Part shown: positions 26,467-34,429 of the stretch, piece by piece
Layout: each line of letters begins with the position of its first letter
How positions within the stretch are numbered: position 1 is the stretch's first letter
Notes under the pieces: generated by a model
What the model saw: only the letters and a program-made list of their open reading frames with translations
Told to the model about the DNA's origin: nothing
The model's database searches: none
Origin: Sphingomonadales bacterium Ga0077559
GTDB lineage: Bacteria; Pseudomonadota; Alphaproteobacteria; Sphingomonadales; Sphingomonadaceae
Reading direction: 5' to 3'
NCBI GenBank assembly: GCA_001464315.1
Contig: LNFK01000062.1
Span: forward strand, 1-64,000
DNA: 64,000 nucleotides
Made by a program: the position numbers and the translations under genes

Positions 26467-26712
26467 GTGAGCGACATCTACCACCCCCCTGTCAAACGCA
26501 GCATGACCATTGCCGGGCATCAGACGTCAATCAGCCTAGAGCCATTATTTTGGGATAGGCTGAAACGGGCGGCGGACTCGCAGTCGTTGCCGATCAACGC
26601 ACTTGTCGCCCTAATAGATGTCGAGCGGCTCGAGTCCGCAACGCCGTGCGGGCTCGCAAGCGCAATCCGATTATGGCTTGCCGCCAACACAAAAAAAGTC
26701 CCGTCACATTAA
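26467..26712 (+). CDS. Ribbon-helix-helix domain protein
   Basis: 81 residues from a GTG (26467) preceded by GGAAG. Contains KRSMTIAGHQTSISLEPLFWDRLKRAA, the short beta-strand and helices of the RHH_4 family found in alphaproteobacteria, ending with a helix rich in Ala/Leu. Lies 15 bp after phaB and is probably cotranscribed. It may be a DNA-binding regulator, though RHH_4 members often have other uses. Its last codons run into the hairpin of a leftward terminator. Confidence 0.82.
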   Translation: MSDIYHPPVKRSMTIAGHQTSISLEPLFWDRLKRAADSQSLPINALVALIDVERLESATPCGLASAIRLWLAANTKKVPSH

Positions 26713-26727
26713 TATGTGACGGGACAA
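26691..26727 (-). terminator. Strong rho-independent terminator, leftward
   Basis: GTCCCGTCACA (26698-26708) and TGTGACGGGAC (26715-26725) form a perfect 11-bp stem with a 6-nt loop. On the minus strand the stem is followed by seven T (26691-26697). The left arm lies in the last codons of the RHH gene. It would end a transcript coming from the 26.8-27.6 kb side. Confidence 0.85.
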
Positions 26728-26870
26728 TTGCGACCCATGAGATACTCGAATTCCCATGATACTTTAAAAAATTAGTGCAGGCGGACGGTAAACTCTATCG
26801 CGTTAGACCGGAGGAGGGAAACCGGTAAAGTCCTAACACCTCTCACATCGAGGGAGGGTAGATCAAGGTG
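26698..26870 (-). ncRNA. Candidate sRNA with an anti-Shine-Dalgarno hairpin loop
   Basis: No coding frame of note. Read leftward, ACCGG and CCGGT pair (26807-26811 with 26822-26826) around the loop UUUCCCUCCU, complementary to Shine-Dalgarno sequences. A second, weaker imperfect hairpin containing CCCUCCCUC lies at about 26831-26861. The segment ends at the perfect terminator 26698-26725. Alphaproteobacteria have several sRNA families with CCUCC loops, so the layout suggests one, as an independent RNA or as the 3' UTR of the LOV-HTH gene. The 5' end is not determined. Confidence 0.42.
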
Positions 26871-26978
26871 TACGTTGTCGCGGAATTCACCGTCTGCCTG
26901 CGCATTTGCTATGCTCTTGAAATATCGACAGACCAATACCGCATTTGACCTATACCGAACTAACGCTGATATGTCGGT

Positions 26979-27605
26979 CTATAATCCAGCCTCGACGGCA
27001 ATACGCACCGCGTCGGCTGCGTTTGAGGTCGAAAGCTTTTTGAACATCAGCATCCTGTGCATTTGCACGGTTTTTTCGCTCAGTGACAAACGAAATGCGA
27101 TTTGCTTGGTGCGAAAGCCTTGTGCCATCTGCTGCAATATCTCGCGCTGGCGCGGAGACAGGCGATCGACGATTTCTGCTGCTTGCTGTTGGCGGACCAG
27201 CGCGATGCTTTCCTCGTCAGGCAATACTTCGATTTGTGAGCCTACGAACAATTCCAGTTCGCCCTCATCGTCGAACAAGGGGGCGATCATGACAGCGTTG
27301 CGAAATGGCGAGCCGTCTTTGCGGTAATTGATCAATTCCGCGAGCGCAGGACGGCGCGCATAGATTGATTCGCGCAATTTCTCGGTCTGCGAATTCTCGG
27401 TATCAGGCCCACGCAGAAACCGACAATTCCGGCCAACTGATTCTTCTTCAGTATAGCCGGTCATTGCGCAAAATGCCGCATTTACGGCGATTAATGGATT
27501 ATCGGCCTGCAGGGGATCGCTTACAACGGTTGCGATGGGGCTATGCCGTATCGCTTCCAGAACCGGGTGCCGAAATCGTTTTGGTAACGTGGTTTGCATC
27601 GTCAT
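26979..27605 (-). CDS. LOV-HTH blue-light transcription factor, EL222 type
   Basis: 208 residues. LOV domain at about 15-130: SPIATVVSDP, NPLIAVNAAFCAMTGY, and GRNCRFLRG with the flavin-adduct Cys, then LINYRKDGSPFRNAVMIAPL and FVGSQIEV. A LuxR-type HTH follows (about 148-208: LSPRQREILQQMAQGF, SEKTVQMHRMLMFKKL). Order, length and motif wording match EL222 of Erythrobacter litoralis, in which light forms a Cys-flavin adduct that frees the HTH to dimerise and bind DNA. Two close ATG codons exist at 27605 and 27599. The candidate sRNA lies directly downstream. Light-dependent transcription control is inferred by homology; targets are unknown. Confidence 0.93.
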   Translation of the reverse strand: MTMQTTLPKRFRHPVLEAIRHSPIATVVSDPLQADNPLIAVNAAFCAMTGYTEEESVGRNCRFLRGPDTENSQTEKLRESIYARRPALAELINYRKDGSPFRNAVMIAPLFDDEGELELFVGSQIEVLPDEESIALVRQQQAAEIVDRLSPRQREILQQMAQGFRTKQIAFRLSLSEKTVQMHRMLMFKKLSTSNAADAVRIAVEAGL

Positions 27606-27670
27606 CGCGTCATTCTCGATACAAAAATGGCGTAAAACATGCGACTTGGCAAGGGGCGACGTAAGTTAGT

Positions 27671-28951
27671 TTAATCCGACCCGACCCGTTCCACATCAGC
27701 GCCTACCAGTTGTAGCTTTTCCTCGAGCCGTTCATAACCGCGGTCGAGGTGATATAGACGGCTGACATGCGTTTCGCCTTCGGCAACCAATCCTGCGATA
27801 ACCAGACTCATCGATGCACGCAGGTCGGTCGCCATCACGGGTGCGCCGGTCATTTTTTTGACGCCATGGACAATCGCTGTCCGACCCTTGGTCTCGATAT
27901 GTGCACCCATGCGGTTGAGCTCAGGCACATGCATATAGCGGTTTTCGAATATTGTTTCGGTCAGCACGCTGGCACCTTCGGCCATGCACAGCATCGCCAT
28001 GAATTGCGCCTGCATATCCGTGGCAAAACCCGGATACGGCGCGGTAGAGATTGTCAGTGGCTTCAATTTGCCATCAGAGGCGACGCGAACGCCGGTTTTT
28101 GTTACTTCGACCGTGACACCTGCCTGGCGTAGCGCATCTAATGTCGCGTCCATTTCGCTAGCTTTCGCGCCAACCAATTCGACATCACCGCCAGTAATTG
28201 CAGCTGCGCAGGCATAGCTGCCAGCCTCAATCCGGTCGCTCATCACGCGGTAGGTAGCACCGTGCAGCCGGTCCTTGCCGTGGATGATAAGGTCTGAACT
28301 GCCGATACCCTCGATTTCTGCACCCATATCCACCAGCAAATTGCACAGATCGACAATCTCGGGTTCGCGCGCAGCATTGTGCAACACGCAGGTGCCCTTG
28401 GCCAGGCTGGCGGCCATCAGAGCGTTTTCGGTTGCACCGACCGACACGACGGGGAAGGTGTATGTGCCGCCGGGGATGCCTTTTTTGGCAATCGCTTTCA
28501 CGTAACCAGCGGCCACTTCGATCTCGACGCCAAACGCTTCGAGCGCTTTGAGGTGGAGGTCGATCGGCCGGTTGCCGATAGCGCAGCCGCCCGGCAGCGA
28601 CACGGTCGCCTCGCCAGCGCGTGCGAGCATCGGACCAAGCACCAGTATCGATGCCCGCATTTTGCGGACAAGATCATAAGGTGCCACATTGCTGGTAATG
28701 CGCGTGGCTTCGAGCGTCATGACGCGGCCGAAATCTTCGGGGCGGGAGCCGGCAACGGTGGTCGAAATGCCGAATTGGTTCATTAGATGCTGGAAGCCGT
28801 CAATGTCTGCCAGACGGGGCAAGTTGCGCAACGTCAGCGGCTCATCGGTCAGCAATGCACACGGGATGAGCGTCAAAGCGCTGTTCTTTGCCCCTGAAAT
28901 CGGAATTTTGCCTTTGAGCGCGTTGCCGCTGCGTACGATTATCTTATCCAT
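27671..28951 (-). CDS. murA: UDP-N-acetylglucosamine 1-carboxyvinyltransferase
   Basis: 426 residues. N-terminal [21 protein letters not shown], the fosfomycin-target Cys in [20 protein letters not shown] and the C-terminal [18 protein letters not shown] fit MurA throughout. It catalyses the first committed step of peptidoglycan precursor synthesis, in the cytoplasm. Its start is 24 bp from the stop of the HCCA isomerase gene upstream on the same strand. No unusual features. Confidence 0.96.
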   Translation of the reverse strand: MDKIIVRSGNALKGKIPISGAKNSALTLIPCALLTDEPLTLRNLPRLADIDGFQHLMNQFGISTTVAGSRPEDFGRVMTLEATRITSNVAPYDLVRKMRASILVLGPMLARAGEATVSLPGGCAIGNRPIDLHLKALEAFGVEIEVAAGYVKAIAKKGIPGGTYTFPVVSVGATENALMAASLAKGTCVLHNAAREPEIVDLCNLLVDMGAEIEGIGSSDLIIHGKDRLHGATYRVMSDRIEAGSYACAAAITGGDVELVGAKASEMDATLDALRQAGVTVEVTKTGVRVASDGKLKPLTISTAPYPGFATDMQAQFMAMLCMAEGASVLTETIFENRYMHVPELNRMGAHIETKGRTAIVHGVKKMTGAPVMATDLRASMSLVIAGLVAEGETHVSRLYHLDRGYERLEEKLQLVGADVERVGSD

Positions 28952-28975
28952 CGCAGGGTATTTAACGTGAATTGC

Positions 28976-29575
28976 CTAGCTGGCAAGCGCCTCTGATACT
29001 TGTGCCAATCGTTCCTTGCCCCAAAACATTTCGTCACCGACAAAGAATGTTGGTACACCGAATGCGCCGCGCGCCGCAGCTTTTTCGGTGTTCGTGGCCA
29101 GTTTGGCCTTAACCTCTGGATCATCGGACATGGCGATAAGCGCGGCGCCGTCGATTCCGGCTTTGTCGAGCACATCCTGCACTATCGCCGGGTCTCCGGT
29201 GTTTGCACCTTTCTCCCACATCGCAGTCATGATCGCCTCGACATAAGGCATGAAGCAACCAAGATGTTGCGCGGCCACTGCCCCACGCATCAAGTGGAGC
29301 GAATTGATCGGGAAATGCGGGTTCATTTTGAAGGGCAGGTTGTTCGCCTTCACGAAGCGGTCAAATTCGAGCATCTCGTAGTTGCGCTTGGCGGGTGTTT
29401 CGGCATAGCGCATTAGCGGAGGCTGATTGTTGGTCAGCTTGAATAAGCCGCCGAGCAGGATTGGTACATAAGTCACCTTGGCTCCCGTAAGTGCGCAGAT
29501 TTCAGGCAGCATCTTGTGCGCCAGATAACTGTTCGGACCTCCGAAATCGAACAGGAATTCAAAGCTTTTTGCCAT
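28976..29575 (-). CDS. 2-hydroxychromene-2-carboxylate isomerase family (DsbA-like fold)
   Basis: 199 residues from MAKSFEF, whose ATG overlaps the TAA of the upstream SDR (TAATG). Thioredoxin/GST-kappa-like: FLFDFGGPNSYLAHKML replaces a CxxC active site, followed by YVPILLGGLFKLTNNQPP and the C-terminal ARGAFGVPTFFVGDEMFWGKERL typical of HCCA isomerases. It uses glutathione for isomerisation in aromatic catabolism in characterised members; here the substrate is unknown. Coupled to the SDR and clpS. Confidence 0.88.
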   Translation of the reverse strand: MAKSFEFLFDFGGPNSYLAHKMLPEICALTGAKVTYVPILLGGLFKLTNNQPPLMRYAETPAKRNYEMLEFDRFVKANNLPFKMNPHFPINSLHLMRGAVAAQHLGCFMPYVEAIMTAMWEKGANTGDPAIVQDVLDKAGIDGAALIAMSDDPEVKAKLATNTEKAAARGAFGVPTFFVGDEMFWGKERLAQVSEALAS

Positions 29576-30306
29576 TAGAATGTTTCTGCCCAAGGTCGCA
29601 AATCCATCTCATGGGTCCAAGCACTGCGGTGCTGTTTTTGCAGCGTGACATATTGCGCGGCGATGGCTTCGGGCGAAAGCAATTTGTCGGCTGCTTTTGC
29701 CGCTTCAAAATCTGGCCGCAGGCCGCGGATGAATTCGGTATCGATGGCGCCGTCGATGACGACATGCGCAACATGGATATTTTGCGGCCCCAGCTCGCGC
29801 GCCATTGATTGGGCGAGCATTCGGAGCGATGCCTTGGCGCCCGAAAATGCCGAGAAACCATTGCCACCACGGATCGATGCTGTGGCGCCGGTAAAAATTA
29901 TCGTACCGCGTTGCCGCCCGACCATGCGCTTGGCAACTTCGCGGCCCATCAGGAACCCGGCAAAGGCAGCCATCTCCCAGACCTTGCGGTATACCTGCGC
30001 GGTGGTTTCAAGCACCGAGAAGTTAACATTTGCACCGATGTTGAACACCGCAACCTCGATTGGCCCGACATCGCGCTCGATTGCATCGACCATTGCGACA
30101 ACTTCTTCCTCGCTCCGCGCATCGCCGGGATAGGCTTGCGCCTCAAATCCTTCTGAGCGGATGGATGCGGCTAGCGCTTCCAGCTGTTCGACATTCCGTG
30201 CGCGTCGGTTGACGCAAGCGGTAAACCCCTCGCGGGCAAAGGCCTTTGCAATTGCGCCGCCAGTAGCATCGCCTGCCCCGACAATCAGGGCGGCTTTGTT
30301 ACTCAA
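29575..30306 (-). CDS. Short-chain dehydrogenase/reductase
   Basis: 243 residues starting with TTG (30306), which overlaps the TGA of clpS (TTGA). The cofactor loop is [19 protein letters not shown]; the usual NNAG is replaced by FNIGANVN, and the canonical YxxxK region reads [14 protein letters not shown], so the Tyr is Phe or Ser here while the Lys is kept. This makes it a divergent, possibly atypical SDR. Coupled to the HCCA isomerase downstream. No substrate can be assigned. Confidence 0.85.
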   Translation of the reverse strand: MSNKAALIVGAGDATGGAIAKAFAREGFTACVNRRARNVEQLEALAASIRSEGFEAQAYPGDARSEEEVVAMVDAIERDVGPIEVAVFNIGANVNFSVLETTAQVYRKVWEMAAFAGFLMGREVAKRMVGRQRGTIIFTGATASIRGGNGFSAFSGAKASLRMLAQSMARELGPQNIHVAHVVIDGAIDTEFIRGLRPDFEAAKAADKLLSPEAIAAQYVTLQKQHRSAWTHEMDLRPWAETF

Positions 30307-30650
30307 GCCTTCTCAAGGGTGCATTGCAGCGGATGTTGGTTCTTCGCCGCGAAATCCATGACCTGAGTCACCTTTGTTTCAGCGACTTCATAAGTAAATA
30401 TGCCGCAGACGCCGACGCCCTTTTGATGGACATGCAACATTACGCGCGTGGCCTGATCGGTATCCATCGAGAAGAATGCTTTCAGCACATGAACAACGAA
30501 CTCCATCGGCGTGTAATCATCATTGAGCAGCAGGACTTTGTACTGGCTGGGTTTCTGCGTTTTTGGCCTAGTGCGCGTTGCAAGGCCGACGCCGGGGCGT
30601 CCGCTGCCGCCCTGCTTGTCGTCGTCGTCGTCGATCATGAAAATATGCAT
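30303..30650 (-). CDS. clpS: ATP-dependent Clp protease adaptor ClpS
   Basis: About 115 residues from MHIFMID; an alternative start lies at 30638 (MIDDDDD). The conserved core is visible: [47 protein letters not shown]. It binds N-degron substrates and delivers them to ClpAP. clpA, often next to clpS, is not downstream here; the SDR follows with a TTGA overlap. A terminator for phasin lies upstream. Confidence 0.93.
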   Translation of the reverse strand: MHIFMIDDDDDKQGGSGRPGVGLATRTRPKTQKPSQYKVLLLNDDYTPMEFVVHVLKAFFSMDTDQATRVMLHVHQKGVGVCGIFTYEVAETKVTQVMDFAAKNQHPLQCTLEKA

Positions 30651-30703
30651 GGAGCTAAAATAGGATAGGGCAGGGCGACTCTGCAAGCCCCGTTTGTCGC
30701 AAT

Positions 30704-30743
30704 CCAAAAAGAAACCGCCCTTTCCGTGTGGGAAAAGGCGGCT
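30704..30743 (-). terminator. Rho-independent terminator after the phasin gene
   Basis: Arms ACCGCCCTTTCC (30713-30724) and GGGAAAAGGCGGCT (30730-30743) pair; reading leftward a run of T with one interruption follows (30704-30712). It separates the phasin transcript from clpS. Confidence 0.75.
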
Positions 30744-30779
30744 CTTAATTTCATGCGCCGGTTCGCTCGAGACTTCCCA

Positions 30780-30808
30780 CCGCCTATAGAGGAGGAGAGA
30801 GAGGGCGG
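30780..30808 (-). ncRNA. Hairpin with a CUCCUCC loop in the phasin 3' UTR
   Basis: CCGCC (30780-30784) and GGCGG (30804-30808) form a stem whose minus-strand loop contains CUCUCUCUCCUCCUCU, complementary to Shine-Dalgarno sequences. It lies between the phasin stop (30851) and its terminator, so the 3' UTR could yield a regulatory RNA. Loop and terminator resemble the arrangement at 26.7-26.87 kb. Confidence 0.35.
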
Positions 30809-30850
30809 CAGGTGCTCAGAAACGCACCGGCACAATCTTCACGAAAGTGC

Positions 30851-31639
30851 TTACGCAGCTTTCTTGAAAAGATCGGTTGTGACCGCGATGCGGTTCGAAA
30901 TCGGCTGGAACATGTCGCTAACCAGCTTAACCATCGCTTCGGTGTTCTTCGAAGTCTGGGCAACTGCAACATCAAAGCTCTTACGAGCATATTCGCCCTG
31001 AAGCTTCACGAAATCGGTTGGCGACTTAACGGCAGTGATTTCTTTGACAGCAGCCTGCATTTCTTCGAAATTCTTCTTGGCGAATTCGACATTGATCTTG
31101 CCCATGTCCTGCGCGCCCTTCGCAGCAATCTTGCCAGCTTCGATCATCGCTTCGATGTTCGCTTTGTTGAATTCGACCGCATCAGCAGCAAGCTTCTTGC
31201 TCTTTTCGGTTGCTTCGGCTGCCTTTTCACGGACGTCAGCGAAAAATTCAGTCGCTTTCTCTGTTACCTGTTCGGCAGTCGCTTTTACAGTATCAGTCAT
31301 TTTAGTTACTCCTTGAGTAATCGGGGTGGGTTCAACAGACACGATTTTGGTGACCAGCGCCGGAGCAGGCTTCGCGGCTTTAACCGGTGAACGCTTTACG
31401 GCCTTTGTTGGAGCAGGCTTTGCTATTTTGGCTACGGTCTTCGCCACAGCGGGTTTTGCAATTTTTGCCGGAAGAGGCTTTGCAGCCTTCGCCGGAGCGG
31501 AAACAACCTTAGCTTCTTCAGAAGCAGGAGTTACCGCTTTGACCTGAGCAACAACCGGGGTGACTGCTACAGCGGCAGTTGTCCCGACCGCAGGCTTTGC
31601 GGTTTCTGTTGCACCTGAAATATTTGCATTGCTAGCCAT
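30851..31639 (-). CDS. Phasin with N-terminal Ala/Lys/Pro-rich extension
   Basis: 262 residues from MASNANIS (31639). Residues 1-110 are rich in Ala, Lys, Pro and Val with repeated AKPA-type units (AKIAKPAPTKAVKRSPVKAA), like the histone-H1-like tail of PhaF but at the N-terminus. A phasin domain follows (about 115-262): FFADVREKAAEATEKSKKLA, INVEFAKKNFEEMQAAVKE, KSPTDFVKLQGEYARKSFDV. An internal ATG at 31300 (MTDTVKA) is preceded by AAGGAG at 8 nt, a much better SD than at 31639, so a short phasin of about 149 residues is also plausible. Phasins coat PHA granules. Promoter and TGC-N3-GCA boxes lie upstream. Confidence 0.88.
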   Translation of the reverse strand: MASNANISGATETAKPAVGTTAAVAVTPVVAQVKAVTPASEEAKVVSAPAKAAKPLPAKIAKPAVAKTVAKIAKPAPTKAVKRSPVKAAKPAPALVTKIVSVEPTPITQGVTKMTDTVKATAEQVTEKATEFFADVREKAAEATEKSKKLAADAVEFNKANIEAMIEAGKIAAKGAQDMGKINVEFAKKNFEEMQAAVKEITAVKSPTDFVKLQGEYARKSFDVAVAQTSKNTEAMVKLVSDMFQPISNRIAVTTDLFKKAA

Positions 31640-31662
31640 ATCGAGCACCGTTTCTGTTGTGT

Positions 31663-31718
31663 TGCACTGCACAATAATGAAAGCGGCGACCTATGTCAAC
31701 AAAAAATGGTGCAGCGCA
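31663..31718 (-). promoter_or_regulatory. Phasin promoter flanked by two PhaR-like boxes
   Basis: Leftward promoter TTGACA (complement of 31694-31699), 17-bp spacer and TATTGT (complement of 31671-31676). TGCACTGCA (31663-31671) touches the -10/start point; TGCAGCGCA (31710-31718) lies upstream of the -35. Both are TGC-N3-GCA dyads in a shared TTGTGC context, like the dyad upstream of phaC. TGC-rich dyads are known sites of the PHA repressor PhaR in alphaproteobacteria. Confidence 0.6.
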
Positions 31719-31762
31719 CAATAAATGTCTAAAAGCCAAATTTCGGCTTTTAGATCAATTGA

Positions 31763-32902
31763 TTATGCGTCCAGAGTAAGCTTTTCAAAGCGGTCATAAT
31801 GATGATCGGCTGAACCAAATTGATTTTCGATCATTGTCGCCCGCTTGAAATAATGACCGATAGCAAGTTCCTGCGTAATGCCGATGCCGCCATGCGTCTG
31901 GATGGCGTTCTGGCCAACAAACTTGGCGGCGCGGCTGACCTTCGCCTTGCAAGCGGAAACAGCAGCCATGCGCTCTGCCGCTGGCAGGTCAAGCTTCAGA
32001 GTCGCCATCGTGGTCATCGATTTCGATTGCTCGACCTCCATAAACATGTCGACCATGCGGTGCTGCAAAACCTGAAAGCGCGAGATTGGCTGACCAAACT
32101 GGTTGCGCTGCTGAGCATAGGCAAGCGTGCCTTCGTGGAGCTTCAGCGTTACACCGCACGCCTCGGCACAAACCGCAACGGTGGCTTCGTCAATGATCTG
32201 TTCGATGAGCGGAAGGCCAGCGCCTTCGCCGCCGAGCAATGCATCGCTCGGAATCGCAACATTTTCGAAATAGACTTCCGATGCCTGGAAACCATCGACA
32301 GTCGGATAGTCGCGGCGGACGATGCCGGAGGACTTCGCATCGATCAGGAACAGCGACACGCCGCCTGTTTCGCTGCCCGAGCCACCGGTGCGAGCGCTAA
32401 CCAGAAAATGCGTTGCCCAAGGGGCGGCATAAACGACGCCCTTGTGGCCGTTTAAAATGTAACTAGCGCCATCCTTCTTCGCAGTGGTGCGAATATTCGC
32501 CAGATTATACCGGCCTTGCGGTTCGGCATAGGCAAAGGCGATGATGACATTGCCGCTTATGATTTCGGGAATGACCGCGTCGGCGACTGCGCCGCCCACG
32601 GCCTTCAAAGCGCCGCCGCCTAGGACGACGGTTTGCAGATACGGCTCGATCGCAATGACTTTGCCGAGCTCTTCCATGATAAGGGCATTTTCAAGAGGTC
32701 CGCCACCGAGGCCGCCATGCTCTTCACTGAATGCCGCGCCGAGCATTCCGAGGTCTTGCGCCAATGCCTTCCAGATACCTGCATCACGACCGGTTTCGCT
32801 AGCGATCATCTTGCTGCGCGAATCGAAGTCATAGGTGTCGGCCAGAAAGCGGCTGAGCGTCTCGCGGATCATGTCCTGCGTTTCGGTGTAGGTGAAATCC
32901 AT
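31763..32902 (-). CDS. Acyl-CoA dehydrogenase family protein (downstream gene)
   Basis: 379 residues with the three-domain acyl-CoA dehydrogenase fold: N-terminal helices (MDFTYTETQDMIRETLSRF), a beta domain with FAYAEPQGRY and GHKGVVYAAPWA, and C-terminal helices ending in IQTHGGIGITQELAIGHYFKRA with the flavin-contacting GGIG. It oxidises an acyl-CoA at C2-C3 using FAD. It forms a pair with the second dehydrogenase 110 bp upstream on the same strand; such pairs occur in steroid and branched acyl-CoA catabolism, where the two subunits form heteromers. The specific substrate is unknown. Confidence 0.9.
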   Translation of the reverse strand: MDFTYTETQDMIRETLSRFLADTYDFDSRSKMIASETGRDAGIWKALAQDLGMLGAAFSEEHGGLGGGPLENALIMEELGKVIAIEPYLQTVVLGGGALKAVGGAVADAVIPEIISGNVIIAFAYAEPQGRYNLANIRTTAKKDGASYILNGHKGVVYAAPWATHFLVSARTGGSGSETGGVSLFLIDAKSSGIVRRDYPTVDGFQASEVYFENVAIPSDALLGGEGAGLPLIEQIIDEATVAVCAEACGVTLKLHEGTLAYAQQRNQFGQPISRFQVLQHRMVDMFMEVEQSKSMTTMATLKLDLPAAERMAAVSACKAKVSRAAKFVGQNAIQTHGGIGITQELAIGHYFKRATMIENQFGSADHHYDRFEKLTLDA

Positions 32903-32925
32903 TATAGTTATCCCGTCCTAAGGTC

Positions 32926-33001
32926 CGTCATGCTGAACTTGTTTCAGCATCTCAATTTCGACGTTGCGAATTAAGACCCTGAAACAAGTTCAGGGTGACG
33001 G
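32926..33001. repeat. Inverted pair of sphingomonad-type palindromic repeats
   Basis: Copy A (32926-32950) contains CATGCTGAACTTGTTTCAGCAT, itself a hairpin. Copy B (32975-33001) reads on the opposite strand as CCCTGAACTTGTTTCAGGGT. Both share CTGAACTTGTTTCAG and face each other across about 24 bp, between the two acyl-CoA dehydrogenase genes. The same core occurs at 63881-63951. Confidence 0.8.
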
Positions 33002-33012
33002 TTGAGTGTAAG

Positions 33013-34206
33013 TTAAATCCCAAGCACCATCTTGGCGATGATGTTACGCTGGATCTCGTTTGATCCGCCGTAGATCGTCGTCTTACGCGCATTGAAATAG
33101 GTTGGTGCGGCGCGGTGGGCGTAATCGGGGCCGATTGGGTGCTCGTTGTCACCTTCACCAAAACCACGGAAATATGGCGCACCATAATGGCCGACGGCTT
33201 CAAGCGCGAGTTCGGTAATCCGCTGCTGAATCTCGGAGCCCTTGATCTTGAGCAAGCTCGATTCTGGCCCTGGACCCTTGCCAGCCGCGACGCCCGCAAG
33301 GCTGCGCAGTTCAGTGAACTCAAGCGCGGTCAGATCGATTTCAAGCTCCGAAACCTTACGCTTGAAAAAGGCGTTAGCGAGCAGCGGCTTGTCGCCGTCC
33401 ATTTCGGTTCGAGCAATTTCCTTGATCTTTTCAACGCCGCGCTTCGAACGGGCAACGGCGGCAATGCCAGTGCGTTCATGCGCGAGCAAGAACTTGGCGC
33501 AGGTCCAACCCTTATTCTCTTCATAAACGCGCTGGTTGACTGGAACGCGAACATCCTCGAGCCAGACTTCGTTGACTTCGTGCTCTCCGCCAAGTGTAAT
33601 GATCGGGCGAACAGTTACACCGGGCGATTTCATGTCGATCAAAAGGAAGCTGATGCCTTCCTGCGCCTTGGCATCGCTATCGGTGCGAACGAGGAAAAAG
33701 CCCCAATCGGCATGCTGCGCCATCGTGGTCCAGGTCTTCTGGCCGTTGACGATATAATGGTCGCCTTCGCGGACAGCCTTGGTGCGGAGCGATGCAAGGT
33801 CCGAGCCGGCGCCAGGTTCCGAATAACCCTGACACCACCAGTCATCGCCCGAAAGGATGCCAGGCAGGAAGCGCTCTTTCTGTTCTGGCGTACCGAAGGT
33901 GTATATCACTGGTCCCACCATCGACAGGCCGAAAGGCATCGTACCGATGCAATCTGCGGCTGCCAGTTCTTCGGACCAGATAAACCGCTGCGTGGGAGTC
34001 CAGCCTGGGCCGCCATATTCGACAGGCCATGCCGGCGCAATCCAGCCCTTTTTGGCAAGAATGCGGTGCCATGACAGGAAGTCTTCCTTCGACAGATCAT
34101 GCCCTTCATCTTGCACCAAGCGAAGATTTTCGGGGTAGTTCTCGGCGATGAAAGTGCGCACTTCAGTTTGGAAGGCGATTTCTTCAGGGCTGAATTCCAG
34201 TTGCAC
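33013..34206 (-). CDS. Acyl-CoA dehydrogenase family protein (upstream gene)
   Basis: 397 residues from a GTG at 34206, chosen because GAGGAG lies 7 nt upstream; a TTG at 34221 is in frame but lies before that SD. Domains: N-terminal helices (LEFSPEEIAFQTEVRTFIAENYP), beta domain with CQGYSEPGAGSDLASL and IVNGQKTWTTMAQHADW, and C-terminal YGGSNEIQRNIIAKMVLGI carrying the Glu typical of acyl-CoA dehydrogenases. First gene of the dehydrogenase pair, behind a palindromic operator/promoter. Confidence 0.92.
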   Translation of the reverse strand: MQLEFSPEEIAFQTEVRTFIAENYPENLRLVQDEGHDLSKEDFLSWHRILAKKGWIAPAWPVEYGGPGWTPTQRFIWSEELAAADCIGTMPFGLSMVGPVIYTFGTPEQKERFLPGILSGDDWWCQGYSEPGAGSDLASLRTKAVREGDHYIVNGQKTWTTMAQHADWGFFLVRTDSDAKAQEGISFLLIDMKSPGVTVRPIITLGGEHEVNEVWLEDVRVPVNQRVYEENKGWTCAKFLLAHERTGIAAVARSKRGVEKIKEIARTEMDGDKPLLANAFFKRKVSELEIDLTALEFTELRSLAGVAAGKGPGPESSLLKIKGSEIQQRITELALEAVGHYGAPYFRGFGEGDNEHPIGPDYAHRAAPTYFNARKTTIYGGSNEIQRNIIAKMVLGI

Positions 34207-34234
34207 GGCGATTCTCCTCAAAAGCGTTATTCTC

Positions 34235-34263
34235 GAGATACTAGACGTTTACGTAAACGTCAA
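34235..34263 (-). promoter_or_regulatory. Promoter with an 18-bp palindromic operator (MerR/LiuR-like)
   Basis: Read leftward: TTGACG, 17-bp spacer, TATCTC, about 30 bp before the GTG start of the acyl-CoA dehydrogenase. The perfect palindrome GACGTTTACGTAAACGTC (34244-34261) covers the -35 and most of the spacer, the position used by MerR-type regulators. The TTTACGTAAACG core resembles sites described for acyl-CoA/branched-chain catabolism regulators such as LiuR. No regulator gene is adjacent. Confidence 0.65.
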
Positions 34264-34429
34264 CTGCTGGATTTATGTAATAGATCACCGAAGTCGGACG
34301 GACTTCTGTCGAATTTCTACTAGTAGGCAGCGTCGAAGCGGCATATAGCCATTACAGGGGGTCGCACCACAATTCGGTATTTTTTTTCAGGGCGTGCTTA
34401 TTGGGCTGTGCTGCAAGGAAAGGATTAAG

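Noticed and set aside
33115-34074. 319-codon open frame on the + strand
   Set aside because: Antisense shadow of the acyl-CoA dehydrogenase gene; no domain or SD.
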